The notes beneath the pieces were generated by a model. It had not been told where the DNA came from, did no database searches, and saw only the letters and a list, made by a program, of their open reading frames with translations. From Laetiporus sulphureus 93-53 (taxonomy: Eukaryota; Basidiomycota; Agaricomycetes; Polyporales; Laetiporaceae), in assembly GCF_001632365.1 (NCBI RefSeq), contig NW_024468525.1, forward strand, positions 1 to 64,000: a stretch of 64,000 nt of DNA, given 5' to 3'. The first letter of the stretch is position 1. The number at the start of each line of letters is the position of its first letter. Shown here one piece after another: positions 12,661 through 25,384 of this stretch. The position numbers and the translations under genes are program-made.

Positions 12661-15570
12661 ATGTCGCTGCAGATCAATCTGTCAGGCCGGGACTTGACGC
12701 AGGCGTATCAGGACGTTTTGAACGGCCAGGTGGACTGGGCCGTGTTCACGTACGAAAAGGGCTCAAACGACCTCAAGGTGCAGTCCACCGGTGATGGCGG
12801 CCTGGAGGAACTCCAAGAGGAGTTCTCGGACGGGAGGTGTGTGACCATCATCTCATCACGCTGCTAGCTCACGGTCTGAACCGCACCGCGCAGGATGCAG
12901 TACGCGTTTGCACGCGTCAAGGATCAGAATGTGTGGCGAACGATTGCTCCTAACTACACAGGAACACTGACGACTATTTATTCAGAGTGAGCTGCCAAAG
13001 TTTGTCCAGATCAACTGGTGCGGCGACGGCGTCCCCGTCGCCCGCAAGGGCCTCTTCCCTACGCATTCCAGTGCCGTCGCCAACTTCCTTCGAGGCACAC
13101 ACGTCGTCATTACAGCTCGCAACGAGGTGCTTCCCCCTCTCATTTCCTTCCTTTCTTATCGCTAACTCTTCGTCAGTCCGACGTCACGCCCGCCCTAATC
13201 ATGTCCCGCGTCGAGGTCGCTTCAGGCTCGAATTACTCCGTGCATAAGGAAACGGCACGCAAGTTCGAGCCCATCGCGCCCGTCGGCACGAACTACAAGC
13301 CCGTTGGCAAGGTCGACATCGGCGCGATCAGGAGTGCCGCAGCCACACCGGCCAAGCCCGCACTGCCCAGTGCGCCGAGGCCGGTACCGACGGCACCGTC
13401 GCCCATACCTGGGATGGGAAGGTTCCCTACCGCGAACAGGGCACCCGCGAACCCCTGGTCGGACGAGACGACGACGGCGCCGTCGCCTATACCTGGGATG
13501 GGAAGGTTCCCTACCGCGAACAGGGCACCCGCGAACCCGTGGTCGGACGAGACGACGACGGCGCCGTCGCCTATACCTGGAACGGGCAGATTCCCTACCA
13601 CGAACAGGGCACCCGTGAACGCGTGGTCGGACGAGACGAAAACAACGCCGTCGCCTATACCTGGGATGGGCAGGTTCCCTATCGCGAACAGGGCACCCGT
13701 GGACGCGTGGCCGGAAGAGACGAAGACGGCCCCACCGCCCGCGCCGCCATCGGCGACCCGTCCGAATTATATGGGAGGTGCCGCTCTACCTGTGCACGCT
13801 GCTCCCGTAAGTCACAAGTCACTGCCAGAACAACACGTAACTCACACTTCGCGGATGTTCGCGTTCAGCCTGCCACGGCGCGTTTCGTCCCACTTCCTCC
13901 GGAACCCGCAGCCTCGCCCTCGCCCTCGCCCGAAGAGTCAGACCAGATTGGACCCGTGGGCACAGCATATATACCGATCAGATTGCATCCCAAGAAGCTC
14001 GTAAACCCTTTCGCCGCGATGGAGGCCAGGGCGCAGGAAGAAGCGCAGGGTGTCCAGATCAAGCCGCAGCCATCAGGTACGTTCCGCCTGCCATCGTACG
14101 TTCTCGGCGCTTTCTCACCTTGATTGCTTCTGCGACGCCGATTGCGGATAATTTAGGCAAAAAGCTGACCTGGAGCGAACGCCAAGCACTGGCGAAAAAG
14201 CAGGAAGAGCAAGAGGAGGCACGCAGCCGTGCAGCGTCGTTTCGTTCATCGCCCGCTGCGGCGTCGCCATCCTGGCAAAGTCGTCGGCTGGCTTCTCCCG
14301 AGTCGCCTCCTGCGCCTGCACCAGAGCCAGAAGAGGAAGCTTACGCTGTAAGTTTTGCTTCAAAGTGGGCAAAAGAGGAACAGTTTGATATGTTTGTAAT
14401 GGTAGCCTCCTCCCCCACCTCCGCCGCCTGCTGCGACGCGTCCTGTAGTACCTGCGGCCGCACCTTCCCCTCCTCCTCCGCTCGCACCACATCCTGAGCC
14501 AGAAGAGGCAGCCGAAGAGGAAGCAGTGCCTCCTCCCCCGGTAAGTCGGACGTCAGAGGTCAATAGGAAGAACGTAGAATTCACGTTACATCCTCATGTT
14601 AGCCTCCCCCTCCCCCTCCGCCACCACCTATGCCAGCTACTCCTGCAGCAGTGCACGCACCAGAGCCAACGCCTCAGCCGGAGCCCGAACCCGAACCCGT
14701 ACGACAGGCGGCTCCTCAGGGACGCGGGTTGTGCGCTATCGTGCAATTTGATTACGAGGTACGGCGCTTCCTGAAATAGAGTTGTTCGGAACAGTCGACT
14801 GAGCGTCATTCATCTGACAGGCGACCGAAGATAACGAAATGACCCTTGTCGAGGGCGAGCTAATCGAAGAAATAGAGCAGGTAGACGAAGGATGGTGGTC
14901 TGGAGTCGGCGCTGGTGGTGCGAAGCGGGGACTGTTCCCTTGTGAGTATCGTTCATCTACCATGAGATTGGCATCCGCGTGCACATCAGATCGAGATCTG
15001 ACTGACACGGGTTACCTTGACTACAGCGAACTACGTAGAATTAATAGAGCAACCGGAAGAGGCCGCGGCAGCGACGCCACCGCCTGCATCTCCATCTCCA
15101 CCTCCACCACCCCCGCCGCCGCCTCCCCCGCCGGTACGTGTATCTGGCTGATTTGCTGGCAGGAGACAGCATGTTGAGAAGTGTCTGTAGCCGCCTGGGC
15201 CTGCTGCGGCCCCTGCTGCGGCCGAGCCGGCGCCTGAACCGGCTCCCGAGCCTGCGAAGAACGGCGTGACGGCGATCGCACTATACGAGTACGTGAAACT
15301 CTTCTGCCATGATGTTCGGGTTGACATGGCGCGGTAACGCTGACTGGCCGTGCGTCTAGCTATGATGCATCAGAAGACAACGAGCTGACGTTCCGGGAGG
15401 GTGACCGGATCGTCGAGATCGAAGAGATAGACGAGGGCTGGTGGCAGGGCAAGGACCAGCATGGGAACGTCGGGCTGTTCCCTGGTGCGTCCATTGGATC
15501 TGCTCACTCATGTGGTGTGAATAGCTGACGGGGTGCTATATTTGCAGCGAACTACGTGCAGGTGGAATAA
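12661..15570 (+). CDS. ABP1: Actin-binding protein ABP1/drebrin-like (ADF-H + two SH3), 13 exons, 715 aa
   Basis: Cortical actin-patch protein linking F-actin and Arp2/3 to endocytosis. Exons: 12661-12836, 12894-12930, 12986-13126, 13177-13806, 13869-14076, 14157-14347, 14406-14540, 14603-14758, 14821-14941, 15027-15133, 15191-15288, 15360-15484, 15548-15570; total 2148 nt. The N-terminal ADF-H domain starts MSLQINLSGRDLTQAYQDVL and continues to about residue 135 (FVQINWCGDGVPVARKGLF). The middle is Pro-rich, with four 28-residue repeats and a charged, probably helical part (KKLTWSERQALAKKQEEQEE). Acidic stretches (PEPEEEAYA, EEAAEEEAV) recall the Arp2/3-binding motifs of yeast Abp1. Two SH3 domains close the protein: CAIVQFDYEATEDNEMTL...DEGWW...LFPSNYVEL, and ALYDYDASEDNELTFREGD...DEGWWQG...GLFPANYVQV. 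Yeast Abp1 has a single SH3. Confidence 0.95.
13393..13728 (+). repeat. ABP1: Four tandem 84 bp units inside ABP1
   Basis: In-frame minisatellite coding for four copies of a 28-residue unit of the form APSPIPGMGRFPTANRAP...PWSDETTT. Units 1 and 2 (13393-13560) are nearly identical, while units 3 and 4 have diverged (AWSDETKT, AWPEETKT). The near-identity of the first two suggests recent expansion or gene conversion. The repeat is Pro-rich and probably unstructured. Confidence 0.9.
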
Positions 15571-15927
15571 GGCCGCGGGGCGGTGCGTGCGTCACGACGC
15601 GAGGAAGAAGGGCCCCACAATTTGCTCGGGTTGATGGCGGAAATTTGGTTGCGCGACGGCATGATCTTGGATACGGCCTGACAAGCCCTTGCGGAGAATA
15701 GTTAGTACTGAGCGTAATATTTTCTCGGGTCAGTAGAGCACTAGGTTAGCCGTAATGAAAGGAGAGTGAGCACGAATAATTTCGCGCGACAAGGGGGGTT
15801 AACTGAACCCTGGGCAGAACACGTGGGTTGCGTTGAGTATGCTTACTATTTTTAGGGTGTGCGCTGGTACTTATACCCATTCGCGCCCTGGTTTCTGCTG
15901 ATTGTCTTCACCCTCCCTCCCGCCGCC

Positions 15928-17745
15928 ATGCTCTTCTCCCTCGCCCTCCTTGCGGCGAGCGTCCTCTCCGCCTCTGCCCTCAATCCCATCGTCCGCGACG
16001 GCTCCTTCCTCTTCGACTCCGTCAGCGGCGAACGTTTCTACCTTAAGGGTGTTGCTTATGCTGGTACGTCTCGGCCTTCGTCGACCGCTTTATCGACGAC
16101 TCACCGCCCGACGTGCAGAGAACTATGGTTCCAGTCAGGCGACCACTGTAGAGGAGAGCGGCACTGTCAGTGCCCTCGACCCCCTCGCCAACGGCGACGG
16201 CTGCACGCGTGATGTCACCTACTTCAAGGAACTCGACGTCAACGTCATCCGCGTCTACCAGGTGAACGCGAGCCTAGACCACAGCACCTGCATGGAGGCG
16301 CTGGACGCAGCTGGTGTCTATGTCCTGCTCGATCTCGCGACGCCCGCTGCTGCTCTTGACCCCACCTCGCCATCATGGGATCTCCAGCTGATGACGGACT
16401 ACATTACTACCATCGAAGCGTTTGGCTCGTACTCTAACGTGCTTGGTTTCAACATTGGTAACGAAGTCGTGCGTGTTTTTTCTTTTTTTGCGTCCGCAGC
16501 AGGGAAGGGGGAGCTGCGCTCTGTGCCACGTGCTGACTTGATGTGCAGATCAACAACGTAGAAGATGACCAAGCTGCGCCGTACATCAAGGCTGCCGTCC
16601 GCGACATCAAGACTTACCTGTCTGCGCACAACTACTCCCAGCTCGTCGGTTACACTGCCACGGACTCGCCCAACTCCCGTGTGACGCTTCCATACTATCT
16701 TGCGTGCGACGAGGAGTCGAGCGCGATCTTCGACTACTGGGGCCTCAACATCTATGAGTGGTGCGGCGACAGTACCTTCCAGACGTCTGGGTATCAGGCA
16801 CGCACGGAGGAGCTTGCCACCCTTGGCATTCCGGCCTTCTTCTCCGAGTACGGCTGCAACTCGGTTGAGCCGAGGACGTTTGAGGATGTGCCCGTCCTTT
16901 ACAGCTCGGACATGACCGACGTCTGGTCGGGAGGTGTCATCTACGAGTACATTCAGCAGGGTAACGACTACGGTCTTGTGAACATCTCGTCCGACGGTGA
17001 TTCCGTCACGACTCTCACGGACTTCAACAACCTGAAGAGCTACTACACTAGCGTCACAGGCTCCTCGCTCAACAAGGCCTCATACACCGCATCCGTCACG
17101 CTCCCTGATGCTTGCCCAACGTCAAACAGCACCTGGCCCGTTGCGACCGCTCTGCCCCCCACTCCCAACAGCGGCGAATGTGACTGCGTTGCGAATGCGC
17201 TTACCTGCATCTCCACGTACTCACTTGATGATACGGATATCGGCACAGCCCTCGGCGAGATCTGCGGTACCAGCTCGGAGGCCTGCGCGAGCGTGTCTGG
17301 GAACGGCACCACGGGCACCTACGGTGACCTGTCCATGTGCAATGCGCTCCAACGTCTCAACATCGCGATGGACGTCTACTTTAACCTCCAGAGCCGTTCC
17401 GCGTCTGCGTGCAAGTGGTCATTCGCCACGACGGCTACGAACAGCTACAGCAACTCCGCAGCAGCTGCCAGCGCGACGAGTAGTTGCATTGCTGCCGATG
17501 CTTTTGTCGCTAGCACCGGCATCCCGAGCGCTACAACGACGCTCTCCGGCGCGACGACCAAGTCGCTCGTGACAACGACGGCACAGTCGACCGGCAAGAG
17601 CTCGAGCTCGTCAGGGTCGGGGTCGAGCAGCAGCGGCAGCAGCTCCGGTGCGATTCCCATCTTTGGAGACGCACCGATGAACGTGCTCTTCTTCACGATG
17701 ATCGCCGGCCTGGTTGCGGGCGCGCTTGCGGTGGTGCCGATGTAA
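15928..17745 (+). CDS. GPI-anchored 1,3-beta-glucanosyltransferase (GH72 + CBM43), 3 exons, 560 aa
   Basis: Gas/Gel/Phr-type enzyme that cuts and re-joins beta-1,3-glucan chains in the cell wall. Exons: 15928-16063, 16119-16468, 16549-17745; total 1683 nt. The ATG at 15928 sits in a CGCCGCC context and starts a signal peptide (MLFSLALLAASVLSASA). The GH72 catalytic domain follows with FYLKGVAYA, DPLANGDGCTRDV and NVIRVYQV. The acid/base Glu is in NIGNEV (about residue 161) and the nucleophile Glu in FFSEYGCN (about 262). A Cys-rich X8/CBM43 module (GECDCVANALTCIS... to ACKWSF) spans about 370-465. A Ser-rich linker and a hydrophobic tail (VLFFTMIAGLVAGALAVVPM) predict a GPI anchor. All family-defining parts are present. 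Confidence 0.95.
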
Positions 17746-19394
17746 GCGGCGCACCCGGATTCAGGCGCAGCCAGCTGTAGTCTGCTCTGGTGCGGGCGCG
17801 GGCGGACTGTGGCGCTGCGTTGCGTGGAAAAATGGGAAGTGCCTGATGACGCTGTTTGGATGCTGCACGGAACGATACAGCCTCATATCTACTCTACATC
17901 AGCAAACACATGACATGTTCAGTTCAAGGGACGATTTCTTGAATTTTTTCGATATCCTACATACTCTCTAGCACTAGCCACGGGACTGATGGACACATCT
18001 ATCTTCATCTATTTCTCGCCGTGTTGCGTCCTATGGCACTTGACTTACACCTAGTATAACCTCACTTTTTGACATTCGCTGTAATGCGTTTGTAGTCGGT
18101 CCTTTATCTCAATGGAGCCAGTCCCTCTTTATCTCCTCTCCAAAGATGTGGTGCGTCGAGTGCGGACACAACGTTCGGAAGCGTGTGGTGTCGGTGCTAG
18201 TACTGGTTAGCAGGGAGGCGTAGCGCGTCTGCGTTATCGGCGTGCGGTGTAGCCTCCAGCGTTATAGAGAAGATGCGAGGACCCGAGCAAGTCAACGGAT
18301 GGCATGTCGCATCCGCCGTGGTAGGCCAGCTGCTACCAAGATCACCGCTCACTGTCAATGACCTGGCTTGACCTATCACTGACACTGAAACGTATAACGG
18401 CGCCAGCAGGGCGCGCTTTGGGATGTGGGAATACTTCGCAGCAAAAGTCCGCAATCTGACCTTTGCAGGCGACAACAGATGTGCATCTGGTGACTGTCAT
18501 CTTGATTTGATGCTTTGTCAAGCAGACATTGTTTCGCAATTCATCTGCGGGAGTCGCTTTCGATCTATGCAAGTGAGAACTTGACGGTCCACGAGCGTTC
18601 GAAAGAGCTCGGCGTCCGGATATTACTAACAGTAGCGCCTTCTCGCTGATGATGGTGAGCTTGGACTAAGTAGTCCTGAATACTGAAATGGCTTGTCAGC
18701 AAACATGTCGGGAAGCGAGTTACTTTGGAATGTGGCGTACGCGGTCACAAAGCCTCGGGAAAGGCACGCGATGAGATGGGCTTGATGTTGCCCGGAGGAC
18801 CAATAAAAGCGCAAGCTAGGCGTATAAGGTATGACAAAAGGTCAGCTGGACGGGAGCAGTTTATGCGCGACATTGTTTGGAGAAAGTGGCATGTTATGGA
18901 TCAAAGCCAACGCTGAAAGCAGGATGCATCGTGTTGGTGACGTGCCGAGGCACATCCTGCGTTGCAAGCCAAGGAAGTCAGTATGGCGAAAGAATGAGCT
19001 CATATATCAGCGTATCTCGGGGTGAAATGAATTACATGTCCAGGCATCCACCTACCAAAGTGTGTCCTTGGAATCTGCGACTGTGGTTGGGCAATTCAGA
19101 TGACAACAGTGTCACTTGACGAAATCGACGCGCAAGCCTGAGACACCTTCATATGATAACTGAAAACGAAAGTCGATGTCTTGATCTGTCGTTCCGAACC
19201 AATTCCAAGTTCGGATGAGCGTCTAAGTGAGACAACGTCGCATGATCTGACATTAGAGTGCGCCAAAACTGATAAATCAAGCAAGGGCCCGTGGCGACGC
19301 CTGTCAACGGAAGGGATGTCATGCATACATTGTGATACGAATGAACAGCCGATGGCCACGACCTTGTAAACCTGGCCAGGGTACAAAATGCATG
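17746..19394. other. Intergenic, nothing definite
   Basis: Contains the 3' regions of the glucanosyltransferase (plus) and of the DUF6533 gene (minus). Open frames of 60 to 97 codons on both strands show no motif and no convincing splicing. Confidence 0.5.
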
Positions 19395-21045
19395 CTACGG
19401 TTGGGCGATAGGGATGTCGTGCAGAGCCAGTCCCTGCTCTGCATCCTCCGTTTTGAGGCCTGAGGTTACATTACTTGCGGCTGGTGCGTCGAGGTCACTG
19501 TTAGCCAAATGTTCGTCTATGGCGTCCAAGGTCATAGTGAATAACGTGAACGAGGACGGACAAGTCGGATTTCGATTTGCAGGAGCTTTGCGCAAATTCA
19601 GCATGAGGCGTGATAGTGTCATTGATGTCAGCCTGGATTGAATCAATGCTGAGCCAGAGAGTCATGAAAATCAATGTGCAGGAGACGAACGCAGCTGTCC
19701 AAACAGCGAATGGCTCTGAGAACTGGAATGCCGTCAGTAAAGAAGATCATTCTCGTGTTGAGCGACATACAGAGGTTGCGTCGAGATGACATATTGCGAT
19801 ACTGACAACATTAGTGACGGATAGTATTCTGGAATGCAATTGCAGTTGATGACATGCTGTCTGACAGGAGGGCATGCGACTCACGCGAAAGACCACGCAG
19901 CTTCGCACAAGCGTAAGTGAATGCCTTTTCAGTGAGGTTAGAGACGTACTATTAATAAGCATCAAGTTATGCAGCCCGTTTTCCAGGCTGTTTTCTCTGG
20001 ATTGGCGGGTTTCCAGCCATGTCAAGACAAACACGATGATATCTGCCAAGACAGATGCTGCCCTGCCACCAATTACCCCTTGCGAGACGATATGAGGCCG
20101 ATCATGCTGATGCTAGTTGATTCACAACTTACAGCTGGACAACGCATTAGGCTACATATACATAGAATCATAGGGAATGAATCACTTATCATATATACTT
20201 CCTGAGATACTTGACGTCACCCAGCACGTTGCTTGAGAGTCAGGAAGTAGCAAAGCGTGCGAGCGCGTTACCACGAATGAATACTTGGAGGAATTTAGAG
20301 AAAGTATCTGCACGTTACGGCAAGTCTACTCACCGATGTTAGGGCAGGATTAACGAGGCTCAGAAGTAACACCAGCGCAAAGACAGATTTAGAACCTCTA
20401 TAGATTGCATATATGCGAAGAGCTGCAAAAACTGTGGTACGTTGTCGGGATGCAGAAGATTGGAAAAAAGAAATGTTCAAGTGCTTACCAGCAGCACTGG
20501 TCAAAAGAACGGTGTCGCAAACCATCTGTAAAATCATGATCGCAATACAGCTAATGAAGCATAGATTGAGACATCTTCTCCGAACACTTGTATCGACATT
20601 TTACCTCTGTCATCAATGGTTCACAAAGTGTACGGTCGGCGCAGATGTGTAACGATCACTCACCGCCGGTGTAGACCAAGTTGCCAAGGACATCATTGAC
20701 CAGACCGTGACGGCGCAGCTAAGGACTGCACTATACCTGCAGGCATAAAATAGTACACACGGGAAAGAAAGTCTGGCTTTCCATATGTAATGGTACTCGT
20801 CGCCGATGGTCAGGAGATAGTCATACAGCACGAGCACTTGAGCGAGCTTATGTCAGCATGCACCTCATTGATGACGAGATGTGCTGAAAACGTACCTTTA
20901 GCCGAGGTGTAGAGAGATAATTCCAGGAAGCTGAAGCAAAGCATATGACGCCATTCAACTCAAGACTTATAGCATAAAGATGGCAGTAGAACACGTACTT
21001 TTCCTCGAGCGTTATAGAAAGAGCCGCAGAAGGCATGTCTGGCAT
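19395..21045 (-). CDS. DUF6533-type multispanning membrane protein, exons partly resolved
   Basis: Belongs to the large basidiomycete family of seven-helix-like hydrophobic proteins of unknown function. Exon 1 21045-20999 (MPDMPSAALSITLEEN) and exon 2 20930-20896 (FLELSLYTSAK) join to exon 3 from about 20837 with the hallmark LVLYDYLLTIGDEYHYIWKA followed by CRYSAVLSC. Later exons carry IAIMILQMVCDTVLL, FAALRIYAIYRGSKSVFALVLLL and ASVLADIIVFVLTWLETR. The final exon, ending at 19395, gives TLSRLMLNLRKA, the usual SRFLLNLR-like end of these proteins, then a hydrophilic tail. Borders of the exons between about 20700 and 20100 and near 19900 are uncertain. I could not establish whether every exon is intact. 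Confidence 0.75.
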
Positions 21046-23372
21046 TTTAAGCGGTAGGAACGGAGAAAACATGCCAGCTATTTGTACCCATCTACTTGAC
21101 GCTTATATACCAAGCTTCCTTTGTGGTGGAGTATTTTTTCGCATCCGTAAGACAGTTCATGTCATTGATGCAAACGATCGCCACAAATCAGAGTCCGTTC
21201 CTGCAACAACAACACAGTTAAGACTGCGCAGAAAGCTATACCGAATGTAGTTGTCTTTGCATGAGAATACGTACATAAACCGTAGCACATGCCAGCTGTC
21301 ATTGACAGCTTCTTGGTTCGTGACTGTTTTTGCACTCGATCAGTACAAATGTCTTGAAGCTGCGTTGAAACGTACACAAATTGCAGCGGGTACATCTTTA
21401 CGTGCTTATCAGACCACATTGCTTCCTTCCGGTGACTTCCATGACGGAGAACAAAGGATGCCACATAAAGTCATTTGAATTAAAGCTAAAATCGAAGGTC
21501 GTATAGCATGTTCGCGCCATGTGCATTGACCGAAATGCCGTGTATGGGCGGACCCCAGACAACAACGCAAGGACCGGATAAGCCATAAACGGGATCGGAT
21601 GACATGTCATTGTACTTCATCTAGTGCCGCGCTTGTTAAGGGCTTACGTATAGATTTCGCAAAGACGGTGTACGTGGGTATTGCCGCAAAGAATGTCGGT
21701 GGATCGCGTCAGATGTCCATACGCTACGTTCAAAAACGCGCTCGCAGTGCAACGTCTTCTCTGTGCTACTGCCATTTCCTACCTGATCTCCAAGAGGCAA
21801 AGGTTAGTGCATAGCTCATGCATAGCGAGCCATGGTATACTGTACTATCCCATTCATCGATTGTCGGCCCCACGACTCATTCCGGCTTGAAAGTATTGAC
21901 GCACGCACAGCCAGAACACAGCAAATCATAGCATGCTATACTTCTGAGCATAACGGCAGTCATCATCGGATTCAGGTATCAGAGAGGGAGATGAACTTGC
22001 GGGATGAAATTGGGATGCCGCGCACCGCCGATTGATGGTGGGCGCTGGGCGTTAGCGCAATGTGGTTTCATGATGCACGCATAATCATTGGTTTGCATAG
22101 ACAAGGCGATCTGTCCGGCCGGAAATTAGGTAGTGATAGCCAATCTGCTGCAAATCATGCGGATCCGCTGCGGTGACTGCAACTGTCAAGAGGCCGTATA
22201 TCAGAGACATCCGAGAAGACACTCGAGAACAGTGGAATGTTGGAAACGGATACCTGTTTGCGTCCTCTGCTATCTTACCAATGCCCCAAATTATTGGGGA
22301 TACCTCTCCGTCAACACATCACGTCGACCCTCGGACCCGCGCCCTTTCAGCGCTCCAGAAGCGACCTCGTGGGCTTTTTCGTTACAGATGGCGAAGGGCA
22401 TGTGGAATAGAGTCCCAGACGCTGACATCGAGCACCGCGCTACGGTGATTGGTGAGTCTCTGCTCCACTGTCTGTCGAATTTTCAGGTGAGCATCAAGAG
22501 GCGCATGGATGATAACTGGCGGAACGGATACAACAGTGCCGTGCTCGCCTGAGCGCCCCTGCGTGATCTGCCTAATTGAGAACGGCACAGACTGTCGGCT
22601 GCTCGGAGAATGTAGGACGCATAGCCCAAGGCTGGGGATGTGAAAAATTCGACTCCGTGACAACAGAATGTCCGTGCAGGGAAGCAAACGAGTCAAGGAT
22701 GATGGCTGGGTTCTGACATCCCGAGCAGAACGATTGTGGCCTACGGTGGGCAATGGCAGTTGCACAGGTTCCGAGTCAAAAGCAAATGATCACATGTTGA
22801 AGAGAACATTCTGGTCACTACCATGGAGCGCTATTTCGACGCGCTGATACCAGTCTTCTTTCCTACACTGCTCGGCCTCTGTACACGGTCGAACAAGGTG
22901 TTCTCCTCTCGTGCACGAAACTGCATCGTGCAACGCAGAACGACGCCGCAATGTGCGGTGCACGCCTGGCAAGTGAGCATAAAAATGCCGTCGGTGCACG
23001 GAAAAGGAATGATAAGCTCATTTTTGGTTTCGAAATGGCGGGACAGGTGACGGGCCGTACGCACCTGTTCCCGATTGCGAGAGATGGAGGGCGACAGCCA
23101 AACAGGGCAGGTTCTTAGGTTGAGCGCCTTCGCGCTGGTCGTAAGCTGACAACACTCCCGAACAAACGCATCATTTAAAAGGAGCCCTTTCAATGAACAA
23201 CATGTCAGAGCTGATATACAACGTCAAGAAGCTTGTGGCGCATTGCTTTGGTATAAAAAAGAGCGCGAACAGCCTATCCAAACTGTAGGGATGCAAGAAC
23301 TCGTTAATCGTGATCTCGACATGCATCCTTGGATGGCCACGGGCTTCAAGAGGAGTTGTGCACTAGCTGCAA
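21046..23372. other. 2.3 kb without a supported gene
   Basis: Open frames such as 22133-22552 (plus), 22382-22765 (minus) and 22831-23193 (minus) overlap in antisense and resemble nothing known. The left end is the upstream side of the DUF6533 gene and the right end is the 3' side of PG2. Confidence 0.45.
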
Positions 23373-25288
23373 TCAATATGATCCACCGTCGATCTACACA
23401 GAACGATCAACACCGTCGGAGAATGTGCAGAAGTGGGCCTTCTCACAGTGGCGTCATCCGAATCAATCGTGCCGGCATCACCGCCAGTGACGTCGAGCTC
23501 ATCCCAGTCCCAGGTGCTGAACCAGAGAGTAACACATCCACGTTAGGCATCGTTTGGGTCCATGTGAGCTGTGACGTACCCTGAGCAGCTGCCGCAGTCG
23601 ACTGTAACTCTGTACGCGCCAGAGTCCACAGTGATTGAACTCTTGCTACCGGTGAATTTGACGTCACTATAGAGCAGCTTATTCAATGACAGTCAATTTT
23701 CACATAGAACTGCACTGACCTGATCGTGGTATCGGTGCCAGGGGTGCCATCATTGTCCGGGTAAGACTGCAAGAGCAAGGGTCATGAGCTAAAAGTTGAG
23801 TCCACCAAATGCTTCCATACTTGAGTGATCAGAACACCGTATTCGGAGATGCTGGAAATCGTATTGCTAGAGTACCCAAACGTCAGAAATAACACGTGAA
23901 TATTATGCAGATGGGTTCGCGCATACCCGGAATAAGTGACGTCGCTCACACTGCCGCTGGTAGCATCCGCGTCGACCTTGATACGAATACCATACAGCGA
24001 GCTGGTGACTGTATTCCCTGAGAACGTCACGCTGGAGACGGTCTTGCCGGAGGCAATGGAGCCGATGGACATGCCTAGATCCGCTGTAAGCAGCGCGAAG
24101 AGGCAAAATGATGACCTGGCGTTACCATGACCGCCGGAGCAAGTGTTATCCTCAAAGACGATGTTGGAGCCTTCGTTGATAGCGATGCAATCGTCTTGGT
24201 TCTCGACAACTATGATATAACGAAGCAAAGCTCGGCAATGCGATCGCTTTGTTCTTATATGATGAACACGCACCGCAGTTACTGATGGTTACGTCGGACG
24301 CCGAAACGTCGAAGCCCTGCAGAATTATCAGGGGAAACATCAGACAGGACAAGATAACATGACAGACGTCTGTGTTGTGGCCAAGATCATCCGTGTCGCC
24401 TGCCGCGTTGTTCACGGTGACCGAATCAATGGTCAATGTGTCGTCATTGTTGACGGAAATGGCTTGCGCGGGAGTGTTCAGTACCTATATTGACAATATC
24501 AGCCACCACGGCAAGTGCCAGCTGCTACCCGAGGCACACAATGAAGTCCTTGAACGTGCCAGATGCCTTGATCCTGGAGGGTGCAGGTTAATTCAACGCA
24601 AAGCTCGGAGTCGTGACACTTACTTCATGAAGGGATGGGGTTTAGCTTTACCGCCATTTGTACCTTCACCATCCCAGTAGTCTGCACCGTTACCCTGCAT
24701 GTGCGTTAGCAGAGTCGAAGCTACGTATCAGTCTAAATTGTACATTAAACGTGTTGCCCTGTCCATCAAATGTGATGTCCGTGCCCTCTGCTTTACATCA
24801 GCAATGAGCGTAGCTTACGAGGTCATGCAACATACCGAATGTGATGAGAGGGCCGTCCGCTGAGGTTGATGTGGATGGGTTAGAAATACTTCTAACTGAA
24901 TTAATTCATTACCAGTGGTGCTAGCGAAGGTCACCTCCCCGGTCATGGTGACCGAAGCACTCTCTTTGAACTAATCAGAAGGTACATGAACTATCAATCA
25001 TCAATCAGGTGAACGACGACCATCTCACGTACGCTCATAGTCACAGTGTCTGCATCTCAAGAAAGCGATGAGCGGCTTGGCCAAATGTGCACGACGCGCA
25101 TGCAACCCACCGCCATCAGCAACTGTGAATGCAGCAACTTCGACATCGTCGCAGTCGGAGAGGTCAGACGCAGAGTCGACCGAGTCGACAGTGCAAGTAG
25201 AGCGCTTGGCCGTCTCCACTTTCGACGGGACGGCGAAGACAATCGGTATGAGAACAATGGCAGCCAGAAGCGATACTTTGAAGAACAT
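23373..25288 (-). CDS. Endopolygalacturonase PG2 (GH28), 16 exons, 362 aa
   Basis: Close paralogue of PG1, same reaction. Exons in transcript order: 25288-25111, 25049-25033, 24970-24913, 24859-24836, 24787-24744, 24694-24624, 24573-24540, 24484-24368, 24316-24274, 24209-24126, 24074-23927, 23866-23821, 23766-23720, 23666-23580, 23516-23447, 23393-23373. Fifteen of sixteen exon lengths are identical to PG1; exon 1 is one codon shorter. Start MFFKVSLLAAIVLIPIVFA is a signal peptide, followed by the Lys-Arg site in VETAKRSTC. Active-site motifs are intact: HNTDGFDV, ENQDDCIAIN, CSGGHGMSIGS and GIRIKVD. Exon 8 ends at GTCTGT, an uncommon but usable donor. Confidence 0.95.
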
Positions 25289-25377
25289 GGTGGTTTGCAA
25301 CGACCGTCAAGGTGGCAGAATCGCGCCAGATGCTGTACCGGGCTAAGTAATGAATCGTGGCAGATCACTGTCTGCAC

Positions 25378-25384
25378 TTTTATA
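25378..25384 (-). promoter_or_regulatory. TATA box of PG2
   Basis: TATAAAA on the minus strand, 90 bp upstream of the PG2 start codon, at nearly the distance seen in PG1. Confidence 0.6.

Noticed and set aside
13304..14123. Long open frames in other phases across ABP1 exon 4
   Set aside because: They are shadows of the GC-rich 84 bp repeat; only the frame that joins ADF-H to the SH3 domains has splice support.
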